Below, in pieces: positions 1-8,800 of a stretch of 48,474 nt of DNA. Within the stretch, counting starts at the first letter, position 1, and every line of letters begins with the position of its first letter. Made by a program: the position numbers and the translations under genes. A model generated the notes under the pieces. That model did no database searches, was not told where the DNA came from, and saw only the letters and a program-made list of their open reading frames with translations. The DNA is from CAYTLW01 sp964438735 (GTDB lineage: Bacteria > Myxococcota_A > UBA9042). The stretch is taken from NCBI GenBank assembly GCA_964438735.1, contig CAYTLW010000049.1, forward strand, positions 1-48,474, read 5' to 3'.

Positions 1-371
1 TGTGGCGGTGTCTGTGTCTGTGTCTGTGTCTGTGTCTGTGTCTGTGTCTGTGTCGGTGTCGGCGTCCGTGTCGGTGTCTGTGTCTGTGTCGGTGTCCGTG
101 TCTGTGTCGCTACCGGCGCGGGTGTCGGCGCCGCAGATGAAGTCGTCGGCTCTGGGGCCGCCTGCTCTACCGGCTCCCGGGCTTCGCTGCCTCCCTGTGC
201 GGCGGGACTGCGCTGTGACAGGGCGAATTGCGCTTGCAGCTCGTCCAGCTGTCGTTGCAGGGCGGCAACCCGCTGGCTGGCGTTGATGGCTTTGATCAGC
301 GCGATGGGACCGACCAGAAAGACCAGTCCGGCCAGCACGCCGAGAATCACAAGAACAAGCAAGACCTCCAT
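1..371 (-). CDS. N-terminus of a DUF2339-like membrane protein (partial)
   Basis: About 123 residues are visible; the rest lies beyond the left edge. The start ATG at 371 follows a good Shine-Dalgarno GGAGG with suitable spacing. Residues 2-27 form one hydrophobic helix (MEVLLVLVILGVLAG onward), followed by a short amphipathic heptad-like stretch (residues 30-50, rich in Leu, Gln and Arg) and a Pro/Ala/Glu linker. From about residue 85 the sequence becomes Thr-Gln/Thr-Pro dipeptides encoded by the hexamer repeat. A single helix, a coiled coil and a low-complexity linker are how DUF2339 multi-span membrane proteins typically begin; their many later helices would be off the window. It is divergent from the gene at 622. 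Alternative: an unrelated single-span coiled-coil protein. Confidence 0.6.
   Translation of the reverse strand, partial: MEVLLVLVILGVLAGLVFLVGPIALIKAINASQRVAALQRQLDELQAQFALSQRSPAAQGGSEAREPVEQAAPEPTTSSAAPTPAPVATQTRTPTQTQTPTRTPTPTQTQTQTQTQTQTQTPP
3..110. repeat. Imperfect TGTGTC hexamer tandem repeat
   Basis: Roughly 17 tandem copies of TGTGTC, with TCGGTG and TCCGTG variants, run from the left edge to about 110. On the minus strand the tract is in frame with the protein starting at 371 and encodes alternating Thr-Gln, Thr-Pro and Thr-Arg. A six-base unit changes length without breaking frame, so copy number would only vary the linker length. The tract may continue beyond the window. Confidence 0.85.
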
Positions 372-621
372 GGAACGCCTCCGGGCCCTGTGGCCACGTC
401 GGGCGCACGTCGCGGTGAACCGCTGACGAACGCGCAACAGCAACCATCAGGCCAGAGCCAGATGGCCCCATCGTGGCGATCAGGTGAAACGGCCGTGAAA
501 CGAGCGCGGGGAACAACTCGCGCAATTGCCCCGTTTCCTTGAGCAGCCGCCCATCCCGGGCTAGCGTCAGGGAGGCGGACGAGCATCCGAAGACCGGGAC
601 GATCCGCAGCACGAGGCCACC

Positions 622-2112
622 ATGCACCGGCGAGACGGGCCCCCCAAGGATGTTGAACGGATGCCCTGGGAGATGGACGCCGACGAGGCGGCCGCCGCCC
701 CCGAAGACGCGCGCGATGCCCAGACGGTACACGTACCCGCCGCCTCGCAGACCGTGCACCAGGCGCAAACCGAGGTACTGCCCGCCGGCCCACCGAAAGC
801 CGTGCAGACAGACGCGCCTGGCGCGCCGCGTGGCCCCTATGAACGACGGGCCGACAACGCCAGCCCCTATCCCGACGCGCCCTCTCGCGGGTTCCCACCT
901 GGCGCACTCGCGCTGCTGCTGGTCATGGCCTCGGCCATCGCTGGCGCCTGGCTCGCCGGTACCTCGACCAAGGATTTTGCCGCCCACCTCGACGGCCAGG
1001 TGCACGCCCTGACCTGCTCGGTGATGCCGGGTGCGCAGGGCACGCTGGGCGCGTCTGGATGCAAAGAGGCCATGCTCTCGCCCTTCAGCTCGGTCATGCG
1101 GGATCGCTACTGGGGCGGCGTGCCGGTGGCGTTGGGTGGCCTGGCTGTCTTCGCCTTCCTGGCGGCCCTGGCGTTTGGCCAGGCGCTCTCCAAGGAGCGA
1201 TCGACCCGCGACACCGGCTACCTGCTCCTGGCGGCCACACTGCCCGTGGTCACCAGCGCCTACTTCGCCTGGTTGTCGTCGGAGAAGGTGGGCTCCTTCT
1301 GCACCGTCTGCGTCGGCATCTACGCCGCCTCGGGCGCGACCTGGGTGTTCGCCTGGATCGCTCACCTGCGCACCCCTGGCGCATTCGGCCCGCTGCCATG
1401 GGGACGCTGGCTCCTCTGGACCGTCGAGGGCGTCGCTTTCGTCGCCATGATCGGCTGGTTGTGGACCTCGTCGGCGCCCACGGAACGGCCGACCATGGCC
1501 GGCTGCGGCACCCTGGTGGCCGAAGACAAGGCCAAGGTGCTGGTGCCCCTGCCGCGCGCCCCCGGCGCCCGCCCCGCGTTGATGGCCATCGACCCCCTCT
1601 GCCCGGCCTGTCGAGCATTCGACGAGCGGCTCAAACAGAGCGGTCTGGAGTCGCGCCTGGCCATCGATCTGTTGCTCTTCCCGCTCGATTCCAAGTGCAA
1701 CTGGATGGTCAAGGACTCCTTGCATCCGGGCGCCTGTGCCCTGTCCGAGGCGGTGCTCTGCGCCCCGGGTTCAGCCCGCCAGATCCTGGCCTGGGCCTTC
1801 CAGCACCAGCCGCGCCTGCTGGAGCTGGGCAAGAAGGACGACAAGGCGCTGCGCAAGGAAGTCAAAGCCCGCTTCCCGGCCGTCGGCCGCTGCCTGGGCA
1901 GCGCCAAAGCCAAAGCCAAGGTCAACAAGAGCTTGCGATTCGCGGTCGCCAACGCCTTGCAGGTGCTGACGCCGCAGCTTTTCGTCGACGGCACGCGGCT
2001 GTGTGACGAAGATACGGACCTCGGCCTGGAGTACACCCTGGGCCAGATGTTGATCCGTGGCGAGGCGGGCGGCGCAGCCGTGCCCCATGGCCACGCGGGA
2101 GGTCGACCATGA
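622..2112 (+). CDS. VKOR-thioredoxin fusion, disulfide-bond forming enzyme
   Basis: A 496-residue membrane protein. Residues 1-90 are a hydrophilic, probably cytoplasmic tail. Residues 95-285 match the vitamin K epoxide reductase (VKOR) fold: several transmembrane helices, a loop cysteine pair (C132, C147), the GVPVALGG segment, and the quinone-side redox motif CTVC (227-230). Residues 300-490 form a thioredoxin/DsbA-like domain with active site CPAC (327-330). In this family electrons pass from substrate thiols through the thioredoxin domain to the VKOR part and on to quinone, so it should introduce disulfides into exported proteins. It is the first gene of an operon: the next start overlaps its stop (ATGA). 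The neighbouring cysteine-rich lipoproteins are obvious candidate substrates (inference). Alternative starts exist at internal Met residues within the tail. Confidence 0.88.
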   Translation: MHRRDGPPKDVERMPWEMDADEAAAAPEDARDAQTVHVPAASQTVHQAQTEVLPAGPPKAVQTDAPGAPRGPYERRADNASPYPDAPSRGFPPGALALLLVMASAIAGAWLAGTSTKDFAAHLDGQVHALTCSVMPGAQGTLGASGCKEAMLSPFSSVMRDRYWGGVPVALGGLAVFAFLAALAFGQALSKERSTRDTGYLLLAATLPVVTSAYFAWLSSEKVGSFCTVCVGIYAASGATWVFAWIAHLRTPGAFGPLPWGRWLLWTVEGVAFVAMIGWLWTSSAPTERPTMAGCGTLVAEDKAKVLVPLPRAPGARPALMAIDPLCPACRAFDERLKQSGLESRLAIDLLLFPLDSKCNWMVKDSLHPGACALSEAVLCAPGSARQILAWAFQHQPRLLELGKKDDKALRKEVKARFPAVGRCLGSAKAKAKVNKSLRFAVANALQVLTPQLFVDGTRLCDEDTDLGLEYTLGQMLIRGEAGGAAVPHGHAGGRP

Positions 2113-2789
2113 GCTGGGCCGCCCACAGTATCGCCATCGCAGCCGGCCTCTCGGTGCCGGCCTTCCTGATCTCCGGCTGGCTGGCCGAGGCGCGCGCCAA
2201 CCTGGGTGAACCGCGCTCAGCCGCAGCGGTGGCTGTAGCCAGCGCCGCCGAAGCCGAGTACTGCACGCCCGAGCTCAAGAAGATCGTCCGCCGTGTGGCC
2301 GGCGCCTGCGGCCTGATCCAGCAGGAAGGGCGCGGTTGCCAGCCGGCCGATGCCGCCAAGGTGGTCTCGCTCGATGGCGACGACTTCAACGCCCTCTTCA
2401 TGCCCCTGTCCGATCGGGTCCGTATCGTCGAGTACGACGTCAACGAGGCCAATATCGACGACCCCGCCGCGGAAGCCATCGAATCGGCCTGGGCCGACCG
2501 ACGAGGGGCCAGCTTCTTCTTCGTCGTCGCCCGCGCCAGCCCGGACGGCAAAGCCGAGACCAACAGGGCGCTGTCCGAAGCACGGGCCAAGGCGGTGATG
2601 GGCCACCTGCGGCACCGCTTCCAGGATCCGGACATCGAGCGCCAGGTGGGTCTGCTGTGGCTGGGCGAGGAGTTTGCCCAGCTGCCCGAAGACTTCTGCG
2701 ACTGGTCGCGCAGCCGGGTGGACCAGCCCTGTGACGCCAAGACCATCAACCGGAGCGCGTTCATCGCATGGATCGACTGCTCGATTTAG
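2109..2789 (+). CDS. OmpA-like secreted protein in VKOR operon
   Basis: A 226-residue protein whose ATG overlaps the VKOR gene stop by 4 bp and is preceded by GGGAGG, implying translational coupling. Residues 1-30 look like a signal peptide or membrane anchor. Residues about 140-185 resemble the OmpA C-terminal peptidoglycan-associated fold: a hydrophobic strand (SFFFVVARAS), then Asp-Gly and a helix with Asn-Arg-Ala-Leu-Ser-x-x-Arg-Ala, the usual NxxLSxxRA signature. Six cysteines are scattered along the protein, so it could itself be a substrate of the upstream disulfide enzyme. The OmpA assignment rests on this one signature; the N-terminal half is unrecognised. Confidence 0.6.
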   Translation: MSWAAHSIAIAAGLSVPAFLISGWLAEARANLGEPRSAAAVAVASAAEAEYCTPELKKIVRRVAGACGLIQQEGRGCQPADAAKVVSLDGDDFNALFMPLSDRVRIVEYDVNEANIDDPAAEAIESAWADRRGASFFFVVARASPDGKAETNRALSEARAKAVMGHLRHRFQDPDIERQVGLLWLGEEFAQLPEDFCDWSRSRVDQPCDAKTINRSAFIAWIDCSI

Positions 2790-3439
2790 TTGTTCTCATC
2801 GCTGTACTTGCCCTGCTCGCCGCCCCCGGCTGCGGCAAGGATGCCGACAAGTCGTCTGGCACGGGTGGCACGCCGGGCGCGGCGGCCGGTCGAACGGCTG
2901 GCGTGGCGCCGGCTGGCAGGGCCGCTGGCGTCGCCGGTACGGCCGCCGTGGCGCTTGATCCGAAGCTGGTGGCCGGGTTCTGCGACAAGCACTGGCCTGG
3001 CAGCGGGCCGGATGTGAAGCCATTTGGCGCGGGACCGGCGGCTCGGGCGCTGGACTCCAAGGCGAATCACGCCGGCAAGTGGCGCTGGATCAACTTCTGG
3101 GCGACGTGGTGCAAGCCTTGCCTGGAGGAGATGCCCATGCTGGGGCGCTGGCGCGATGCGCTGGTCAAAGAGGGGCATCCCTTCGCGCTCGAGCTATGGA
3201 GCGTGGACGAGGATCAGGCGGCCCTGGATGCGCGCTTGAAGACCGGCGTGCCCGGTCCGGTGTGGCATGTGGCCGGTGCGGAGCCGCTGGGCGACTACCT
3301 GGAGGGGTTGGGCCTGGATCGCGAGGCGGTGCTGCCGATTCAGATGCTGGTCGATCCCAATGGCAACCTGCGTTGTGCTCGCCTGGGATCGGTGCGACCG
3401 CCGGATTACGGCAAGGTGCGCAAGCTGGTCGGTCGCTGA
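2768..3439 (+). CDS. TlpA-like thioredoxin lipoprotein
   Basis: A 223-residue protein overlapping the upstream gene by 22 bp. Residues 1-23 are a lipoprotein signal peptide ending in the lipobox-like LAAPGC, followed by a Gly/Ala-rich linker. The thioredoxin domain starts near residue 95 with WINFWATWCKPC, giving active-site motif WCKPC; a later cis-Pro region (AVLPIQMLVD) and Gly-Asn turn complete the TlpA/ResA pattern. Proteins of this class are membrane-anchored and usually act as reductases or isomerases for exported cysteines. Next to a VKOR-type oxidase it probably supplies the reducing or isomerising half of a disulfide pathway (inference). Confidence 0.88.
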   Translation: MDRLLDLVVLIAVLALLAAPGCGKDADKSSGTGGTPGAAAGRTAGVAPAGRAAGVAGTAAVALDPKLVAGFCDKHWPGSGPDVKPFGAGPAARALDSKANHAGKWRWINFWATWCKPCLEEMPMLGRWRDALVKEGHPFALELWSVDEDQAALDARLKTGVPGPVWHVAGAEPLGDYLEGLGLDREAVLPIQMLVDPNGNLRCARLGSVRPPDYGKVRKLVGR

Positions 3440-3463
3440 GTCGGCCCCGGGTCGAGCGATCGG

Positions 3464-3523
3464 TCAGTTGCAGCAGCGGATACCATGGGCACGGGTGGCG
3501 GCGATCATCGTTTCGTCCACTTG
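3464..3523 (-). pseudogene. Relic of an FGE-type domain C-terminus
   Basis: In the 91-bp gap between two convergent genes, the minus strand encodes RAHGIRCCN followed by a stop. This nearly matches the end of the 1727-residue protein (AHGIRCCK then stop at 5890), and the underlying bases are also similar. It is out of frame with the adjacent gene ending at 3531. It looks like the last few codons of a lost gene with an FGE/SUMF1-type domain. The match is short, so coincidence is possible. Confidence 0.35.
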
Positions 3524-3530
3524 CCCAAAC

Positions 3531-5276
3531 TCAGATCGGCGGATAGGCGCAGACCTTGCCGGGTTCCTGCGGGATCCCGGCCATGCACTCGTGCGGCGCC
3601 GTACAGTCGGCGTCGGTCTTGCAGCCGCGGTAGACGCACAGGGCCAGGTTGTCGTTGGGGTGGCGGCGGTACTTGCTCGGCGGGTCGGGGCAGGCGGCGA
3701 CGACCGCCAGGTTGATGGCGCTGGCGCAAATGCCACGTTTGAAGGGGTCGCCGATGATGGGCATGCAGAAGCCGCGGCAGGGGTCGGTGGCGTCCGTCTT
3801 GCCCTTGACGAAGAGCTCGCAGGGCTCGCCGTTCTTCTTTTTCGTCTCGTCGGGCGGGTCGCGCCAGCAGACGCCGTTGTAGGGGTTGCAATGGCGGCCT
3901 GGCAGGCAGTCGGCGTCCTTGCTGCAGGTGTTGTGGCAGCCGGGCGTGTCGGGCGTCCAGTTGCTGTGGGTATTCCAGAAGCCGGTGCAGACCTGGTGCG
4001 GGGGGCAGGCGCCCAACTCCCCGATGGCGGCGTTGACGTCGCACGCGCGGCGGCATAAGGACACCGCGAACTCGCCATCGCCGCTGGTCACGCAGGTCGA
4101 CCCCGGACCGCCACATTGCGCCTCCTCGGAAGCCTTGTTGCCATCCTTGCAGCTACCGGTGCAGAAGCCGTGGGCGCTGGACGTCATGCAGAATTGAGAG
4201 GGCAGACAGTGAACGTCCAGCGAGCAAGCGCTGCCGGCCTGGCCGTCACCCGCCGGCATGGGTTTGGGCAGGGTGCCGGTGGCCGGGGCACAGGCGACGG
4301 TGGCAGGCGGTTTTGGCGGCGCGAAGACGTGCGTGCGGGCGATGTACACGGTCGTGACGTGTTTGTAGACCTGGTCGCCGGCGTGTGGTTTGCCTTTGTC
4401 GTCGACGCCGGGACGGGTGTGACAGCTGGTATAGGAGCCGGTCTTGTCGTCGCGCACGTCGCAGGCGGGGCTGACGTTGGGCTGGCCCGTCCAGCCGTCC
4501 AGATCGCCGCATGCGCCCACGGGCTGGATGCCGCAGTCGTTGTAGGGCGTGGTGCATACCCGCCAGGTGGAGGAGAAGCGGTCGAAGTCCCGCCCGCGAC
4601 AGGAGTAGGTACGCGGCGGGTTGATGAACATATTGCCAAAGAACGCCCCCTCCTCGACCTGCAATGGGGACAGCCACTTGTCGTCGATCTTGTCGACCAT
4701 GGTCGGGTGATTCGGCGCCCGCCAGTTGACGAGCACGTTGATGGCGTAGGTGTTCGTATTGGCCAGCATGCAGGACGTGATCCACTCCTGGCAGGTCGTG
4801 TCGCAGGGGGCGAACTCCCATTGCGGCGCGTAGCCCGAGCCGCCCTTGTACGTCTGCGTCTCGCCGTTGTGGTCGAGCGTGATGGAGCGACCTTCCGGCA
4901 GGGCGCAGCGCACGATGTAGTTCATGTAGTAGCGCGCCGCGGCCGAACCGCGCAGCCAGGCAGCGACCGAGCCAGCATTCAGGGACTTGGTCGACAGCGA
5001 GCCGGCGATCAGGTCCTGCAAGGGCGGACCGTTGAGGCCGTTGAGGCCGTTGAGGGCGTTGAGGCTGTTGAGGCCGTTGAACCGCGTGACGCCGTTGACC
5101 CCAGCGTGACGTGGCGGCACGCCGCTGGACCGCGGCAGGGCCGATTGTCTGTCGACCGCGGCGGCGGGTGTACGGGGCGACTCCTTGCACCCGCCCGCGC
5201 CCAGCAGCAGGGCCATCCCGAAGCCTACGCCGCGCGCGATGACCGACGTTCTGAACGGCATCTGCCGCAGCTTCAT
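3531..5276 (-). CDS. Large cysteine-rich lipoprotein, copy A of paired module
   Basis: Start chosen at ATG 5276 (581 residues); 5306 and 5261 are possible and the frame is open to 5567, but earlier starts would overlap the divergent gene. An N-terminal hydrophobic stretch ends in LLLGAGGC, a probable lipoprotein signal. Next comes a low-complexity Asn-Gly-Leu segment from a 9-bp repeat. A central domain contains the landmarks VEEGAFFGN and YSCRGR, and a cysteine-rich C-terminal half has Dickkopf-like spacing (for example DADCLPGRHC and CRGFCMP). It is a clear paralogue of the protein at 19617-21296, sharing these landmarks in the same order. No catalytic motif is recognised; a surface adhesin or binding role is a guess. 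It is divergent from the small cysteine-rich gene at 5332. Confidence 0.82.
   Translation of the reverse strand: MKLRQMPFRTSVIARGVGFGMALLLGAGGCKESPRTPAAAVDRQSALPRSSGVPPRHAGVNGVTRFNGLNSLNALNGLNGLNGPPLQDLIAGSLSTKSLNAGSVAAWLRGSAAARYYMNYIVRCALPEGRSITLDHNGETQTYKGGSGYAPQWEFAPCDTTCQEWITSCMLANTNTYAINVLVNWRAPNHPTMVDKIDDKWLSPLQVEEGAFFGNMFINPPRTYSCRGRDFDRFSSTWRVCTTPYNDCGIQPVGACGDLDGWTGQPNVSPACDVRDDKTGSYTSCHTRPGVDDKGKPHAGDQVYKHVTTVYIARTHVFAPPKPPATVACAPATGTLPKPMPAGDGQAGSACSLDVHCLPSQFCMTSSAHGFCTGSCKDGNKASEEAQCGGPGSTCVTSGDGEFAVSLCRRACDVNAAIGELGACPPHQVCTGFWNTHSNWTPDTPGCHNTCSKDADCLPGRHCNPYNGVCWRDPPDETKKKNGEPCELFVKGKTDATDPCRGFCMPIIGDPFKRGICASAINLAVVAACPDPPSKYRRHPNDNLALCVYRGCKTDADCTAPHECMAGIPQEPGKVCAYPPI
5029..5082. 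repeat. Six 9-bp tandem repeats encoding Asn-x-Leu
   Basis: Six consecutive units of CCGTTGAGG and one- or two-base variants (GCGTTGAGG, CTGTTGAGG, CCGTTGAAC). On the minus strand they encode the triplets NGL, NSL, NAL, NGL, NGL, NGP near the N-terminus of the large cysteine-rich lipoprotein. The unit is a multiple of three, so gain or loss keeps the frame and would only change spacer length. The paralogue at 19617-21296 lacks it. Confidence 0.85.
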
Positions 5277-5331
5277 AACGCCGTCTCGTTGAGGGGTTGC
5301 GTTCATGGACGTGGGCGGCGAAAGTAGCAGG

Positions 5332-5772
5332 ATGTTCAAACGGGGGTCAAGGCGAGGGTGGGCGGCGTTGGCCATCGCAGTGCTCACCCTGGCGGCCGCC
5401 TGCGACGACAAGTCCGCCAGCAATGGCGGCCCTGCCAGCGCAGGGAACGACACCTTCCAGGGCGAGGTCCAGGGCGAACCCGGCGACGACACAGGTGACG
5501 ACGCCGGACCGGGCGGCAACAAGCCGGGGCCCGTCTGCTGTGAACCCGAGACCGACGAGGACTGCACCGCCTGCTATCGCAATCTCGAGAAGTGCTGCAA
5601 CGCCGAACTGACCTTCAAGAGCCCCGAGTCATTCGGCTCAGTGGTCCAGAACTGCCAGGGCAACCCGAGCTGCCGGGACTGCTGCAACGAATGCGCGTCG
5701 CTGTCGTGCGCCAAGGTCCAGTCCGGCCATCTCTGTCCGGCGCCCGCGGGCACGCTGCCCGTGACCTGGTAG
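5332..5772 (+). CDS. Small 13-cysteine lipoprotein, copy A of paired module
   Basis: Start placed at ATG 5332 (146 residues), because MFKRGSRRGWAALAIAVL makes a compact signal peptide ending in lipobox LAAAC; ATG 5305 would add nine residues and overlap the divergent gene's region. After an acidic Gly-rich linker, the last 75 residues carry thirteen cysteines with the signature CC-x7-DC-x-ACY-x-N-x2-KCC, then CRDCCNECAS and a final CP. The same signature, with almost identical spacing, occurs in the protein at 21293-21721, which likewise neighbours a large cysteine-rich paralogue. I do not recognise a named domain; a compact disulfide-knotted binding module is inferred. Confidence 0.82.
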   Translation: MFKRGSRRGWAALAIAVLTLAAACDDKSASNGGPASAGNDTFQGEVQGEPGDDTGDDAGPGGNKPGPVCCEPETDEDCTACYRNLEKCCNAELTFKSPESFGSVVQNCQGNPSCRDCCNECASLSCAKVQSGHLCPAPAGTLPVTW

Positions 5773-5773
5773 T

Positions 5774-5801
5774 TGAGGGTGAGGTGCTGAGGGTGAGGTG
5801 C
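5774..5801. repeat. Perfect 14-bp direct repeat
   Basis: TGAGGGTGAGGTGC is present twice in direct succession (5774-5787 and 5788-5801), immediately after the small cysteine-rich gene. A weak inverted repeat (GGGTG, six bases, CACCC) overlaps the second copy but has no following T tract, so a terminator is not claimed. Confidence 0.8.
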
Positions 5802-5836
5802 CACCCGATTCACAGACTTTGGCGGCCGACCTGATG

Positions 5837-5884
5837 TCAATGGGTTAAGTGGCGATATTGTGATATGTGAGGGTCTGACACCTC
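5837..5884 (+). repeat. Solo end of a MITE-like repeat
   Basis: These 48 bp match the reverse complement of 11338-11385 at 44 positions, including the full core GTGATATGTGAGGGTCTGACACCTC (5860-5884). That second copy is the left end of the 190-bp element at 11340-11529. Here only one end is present and its outer terminus abuts the 3' end of the 1727-residue gene, so that gene lies between inverted copies. Confidence 0.85.
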
Positions 5885-5889
5885 GCAGG

Positions 5890-8800
5890 CTACTTGCAAC
5901 AGCGAATCCCGTGAGCATAGGACGATGAGCCAGCGGAGACGGACTGCCTTCTGCCCGCCCGCATATACGTCGCCGTATTGGCGTACGAGCCACCGCGCAT
6001 CACCTTGCTGCCACCCTTCGTCGGCCCCTTGGGATTGGTCTTCGGGCTGACGGAGTAGTACTTGAAGTTGGCGTGCGCGCAGGTGGGCGCCTTGTTGCCC
6101 CATGGGTACTTGCGCCCATCCTTGCCTCGCGCCGCATACTCCCACTCCGCTTCGGTACACAGCCGGCCGCCGACGTACTTGCAGTAGGTGCCCGCCCGGG
6201 TCCAACTGACCCAGTTGACGGGGTGGTTTTGCCGGTTCTTGGGCAGGAAGGCGTCGAAGTTGCTGTTGGCCCCACCACCGACCGCTGCCGGCAGCAGGCA
6301 CTTGCCGGCCTCATAGCAGATCTTGTACTGCGCCGCGGTCACCGGGTAGGTGCCCATGTAGAAGGTCGACAGGCTGACCGCGTGGGCCGGCTTTTCGTTG
6401 GTCGCACACTCCTTGTCGACCTTGGGGTTGCAGCCCATGGTGAAGGTGCCGCCGGCCACCTTGGTCCAGCCGATGCTGCCGATGGCGATGCAGCGACCCG
6501 TATCGCAGCGCTTGCCTTTACCGCAGGACGTGTTGTCGGCCAGGTGGATGTTCAGGCAGTTGCCGGTGGACGTGACGCAGCTGTCCTTGGTGCACGGCTG
6601 GCCGTCGTCACAATGGCTGTGACTGGTGCACTTGGCGGGCTTGGGTGAGACCTTGCGGCAGCAGCGGAAGCCCCGCGCGTAGCTGGCGGTGCCGCTGGTG
6701 GAGCTCCGCGCCGAGGCGCGCAACGAGGTCACCTTGCTGTTGTAGGCCCCGCCGCGCATGACCCGGCTGCCCCCCTTGTCCGGGCCGGGCGGGTCGAGGA
6801 TCGGGTAGGTCCAGTTGTAGGCGCCCCAGCGGTCGTCGAGCATCTCCCAGACGTTGCCGGCCATCTCGTACACCCCCATGACCGACTTGCCGGCAGGGTG
6901 GGCGAGCACGCTCATGGTGGCCTTGGACACGGCACAGTACTTGTTGTTGTACATGAAGTTGGCGTGCGCGCAGTTGGGCTCATTGTTGCCCCACGGGTAC
7001 TTGTAGCCCTTGGGCCCGCGGGCGGCGAACTCCCACTCAGCCTCGGTGCACAGCCGGGCGCCGGCCCACGCGCAGTACTTCTCCGCCTGGCTGCGATGGA
7101 CCCAGTTGATGGGATGCTTCTGTTTGTTGACCGGGAGGAAGCTGTCGAACGTACTCAGGCTCTTGCCGTCGCCCGCCGACGGGATGGTGCATTTGCCGGC
7201 CTCGTAGCAGACCTTGTACTCCCAGGACTGCACCGGGTAGCGATCGATGTAGTACGCCGACAACTTGACCTCGTGATGCGGCCGCTCGTTGTTGCTGCAC
7301 TGGTTGTCCATGGCCGCGTTGCAGCCCTGCTTGTGGCTGGAGGCGCCGATCTTGACCCGGTTGATGGGCGCCAGGGCGATGCACTTGCCGGTGTCGCAGC
7401 GCTTGCCCTTGGCGCAGGGCGTATTGTCGGCGATGGCGATGTGCAGGCACTCGCCAGTGCCCTTGTCGCAGACGTCGGTGGTGCACAGCTGCCCGTCGTC
7501 GCAGTAGCCGACCACGCCGACGCAGCTCTGCGGCTTGACGAACGCCGACCGACAGCAGCGGAAGCCGATGCCGGCGCTGTAGGTGGACGTGGAGCCGCTG
7601 AAGCGGGCCGAGGTGCGCAGATTGGCCTGGCTGCTCTTGTAGCTGCCGCCGCGATACATCCGGCTGCCGCCCTTGTCTGGCCCCTGCGGATCCCGAATCG
7701 GCGTGTCGTAGTAGGTCTTGCTGCCCCAGCGATCGCCGATCCACTCGGCGACGTTGCCGGCCATGTTGTACACGCCGAACTTGCTCTTGCCGGCGGGCCA
7801 GCCATCGATGTTGCCCGGCCGCTTCTCGACAAAGCAGTATTTCTTTTTGGGCGCGTCGTAGAAGTTGGCATAGCTGCAAGTTGGTTCCTTGTTGCCCCAC
7901 GGGTACTTGTAGCCGCTCTTGGTGCGCGCGGCGTACTCCCACTCGGCTTCGGTGCACAGCCGTGAGCCGACCCACTTGCAGTACGCCTCCGCGTAGCCGT
8001 AGCGGACGAAATTAACGGGTCGTTTGTCGTACTTCGTGGTGGTCGTGTAGTACGTGGACAACCCCTTGCCGTTGGTGAAGATGGGCGCCGGGCACTTCTT
8101 GGCCGCGACGCACTTCTTGTAGTTGCCCGACGACACCTCGTACTTGTCGATGTAGTAGGTCGACAGGATCACGTCGTGATGGGGCTTTTCGGTGCCAGCA
8201 TTGCATTGGTTGTCCACCTGCGCGTGACAGCCCATGCGGAAGCCGGCGCTCTTGATGGTCACCATGGTCGACGGCGGTACCGGCGCTTTCTTGAGGCAGG
8301 CGCCGCCGGAGCACTGCTTGCCCTTGGCGCAGGGCGTGCCGTCGGTGGTCGCCACGTGCACGCAGGCGCCATTGACCGCGACGCAGGAGTCGATGGAGCA
8401 GGGGTTGCCGTCGCTGCAGTTCTTCAGCTTGCCGGTACACGCCGTGCCCACCTTGGCCTTCTGGCAGGAGTCCGACACCGTGCAGATCTTGTTGTCGTTG
8501 CACTTGGTGCCGACCTTGGCGTAGCTGTACGCACACGCCCCCGTCTTGCTATTGCAGCCGTCGCTGCTGCAGACGTTGCCGTCGTTGCAGTTCTTCAGCT
8601 TGCCGGCGGCGCAGTACAGGCCCGCCTTGCCGGACTTGCAGACGTCGCTCAATGTGCACTGATTGCCGTCGTTGCAGGGCGTGTTGAGCTTGTAGTTGAC
8701 GTGGCCACATTCGCCCGTCTTGCTGTTGCAGACGTCCTTGGTGCAGGCGTTGCCGTCGCTGCAGTTCTTGGCCGCGCCGGCGCAGACGGCGGCCGCCTTG

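Noticed and set aside
497..537. Inverted repeat GAAAC/GTTTC with inner GGGG/CCCC
   Set aside because: The two stems compete for the same base and are offset, so no clean hairpin or operator is supported.
347..907. 186-codon Arg-rich open frame on the minus strand
   Set aside because: Overlaps two better genes and has shadow-like Arg/Ala composition.
4116..5327. 403-codon open frame on the plus strand
   Set aside because: Antisense to the large cysteine-rich lipoprotein; low-complexity Val/Ala/Gly composition.
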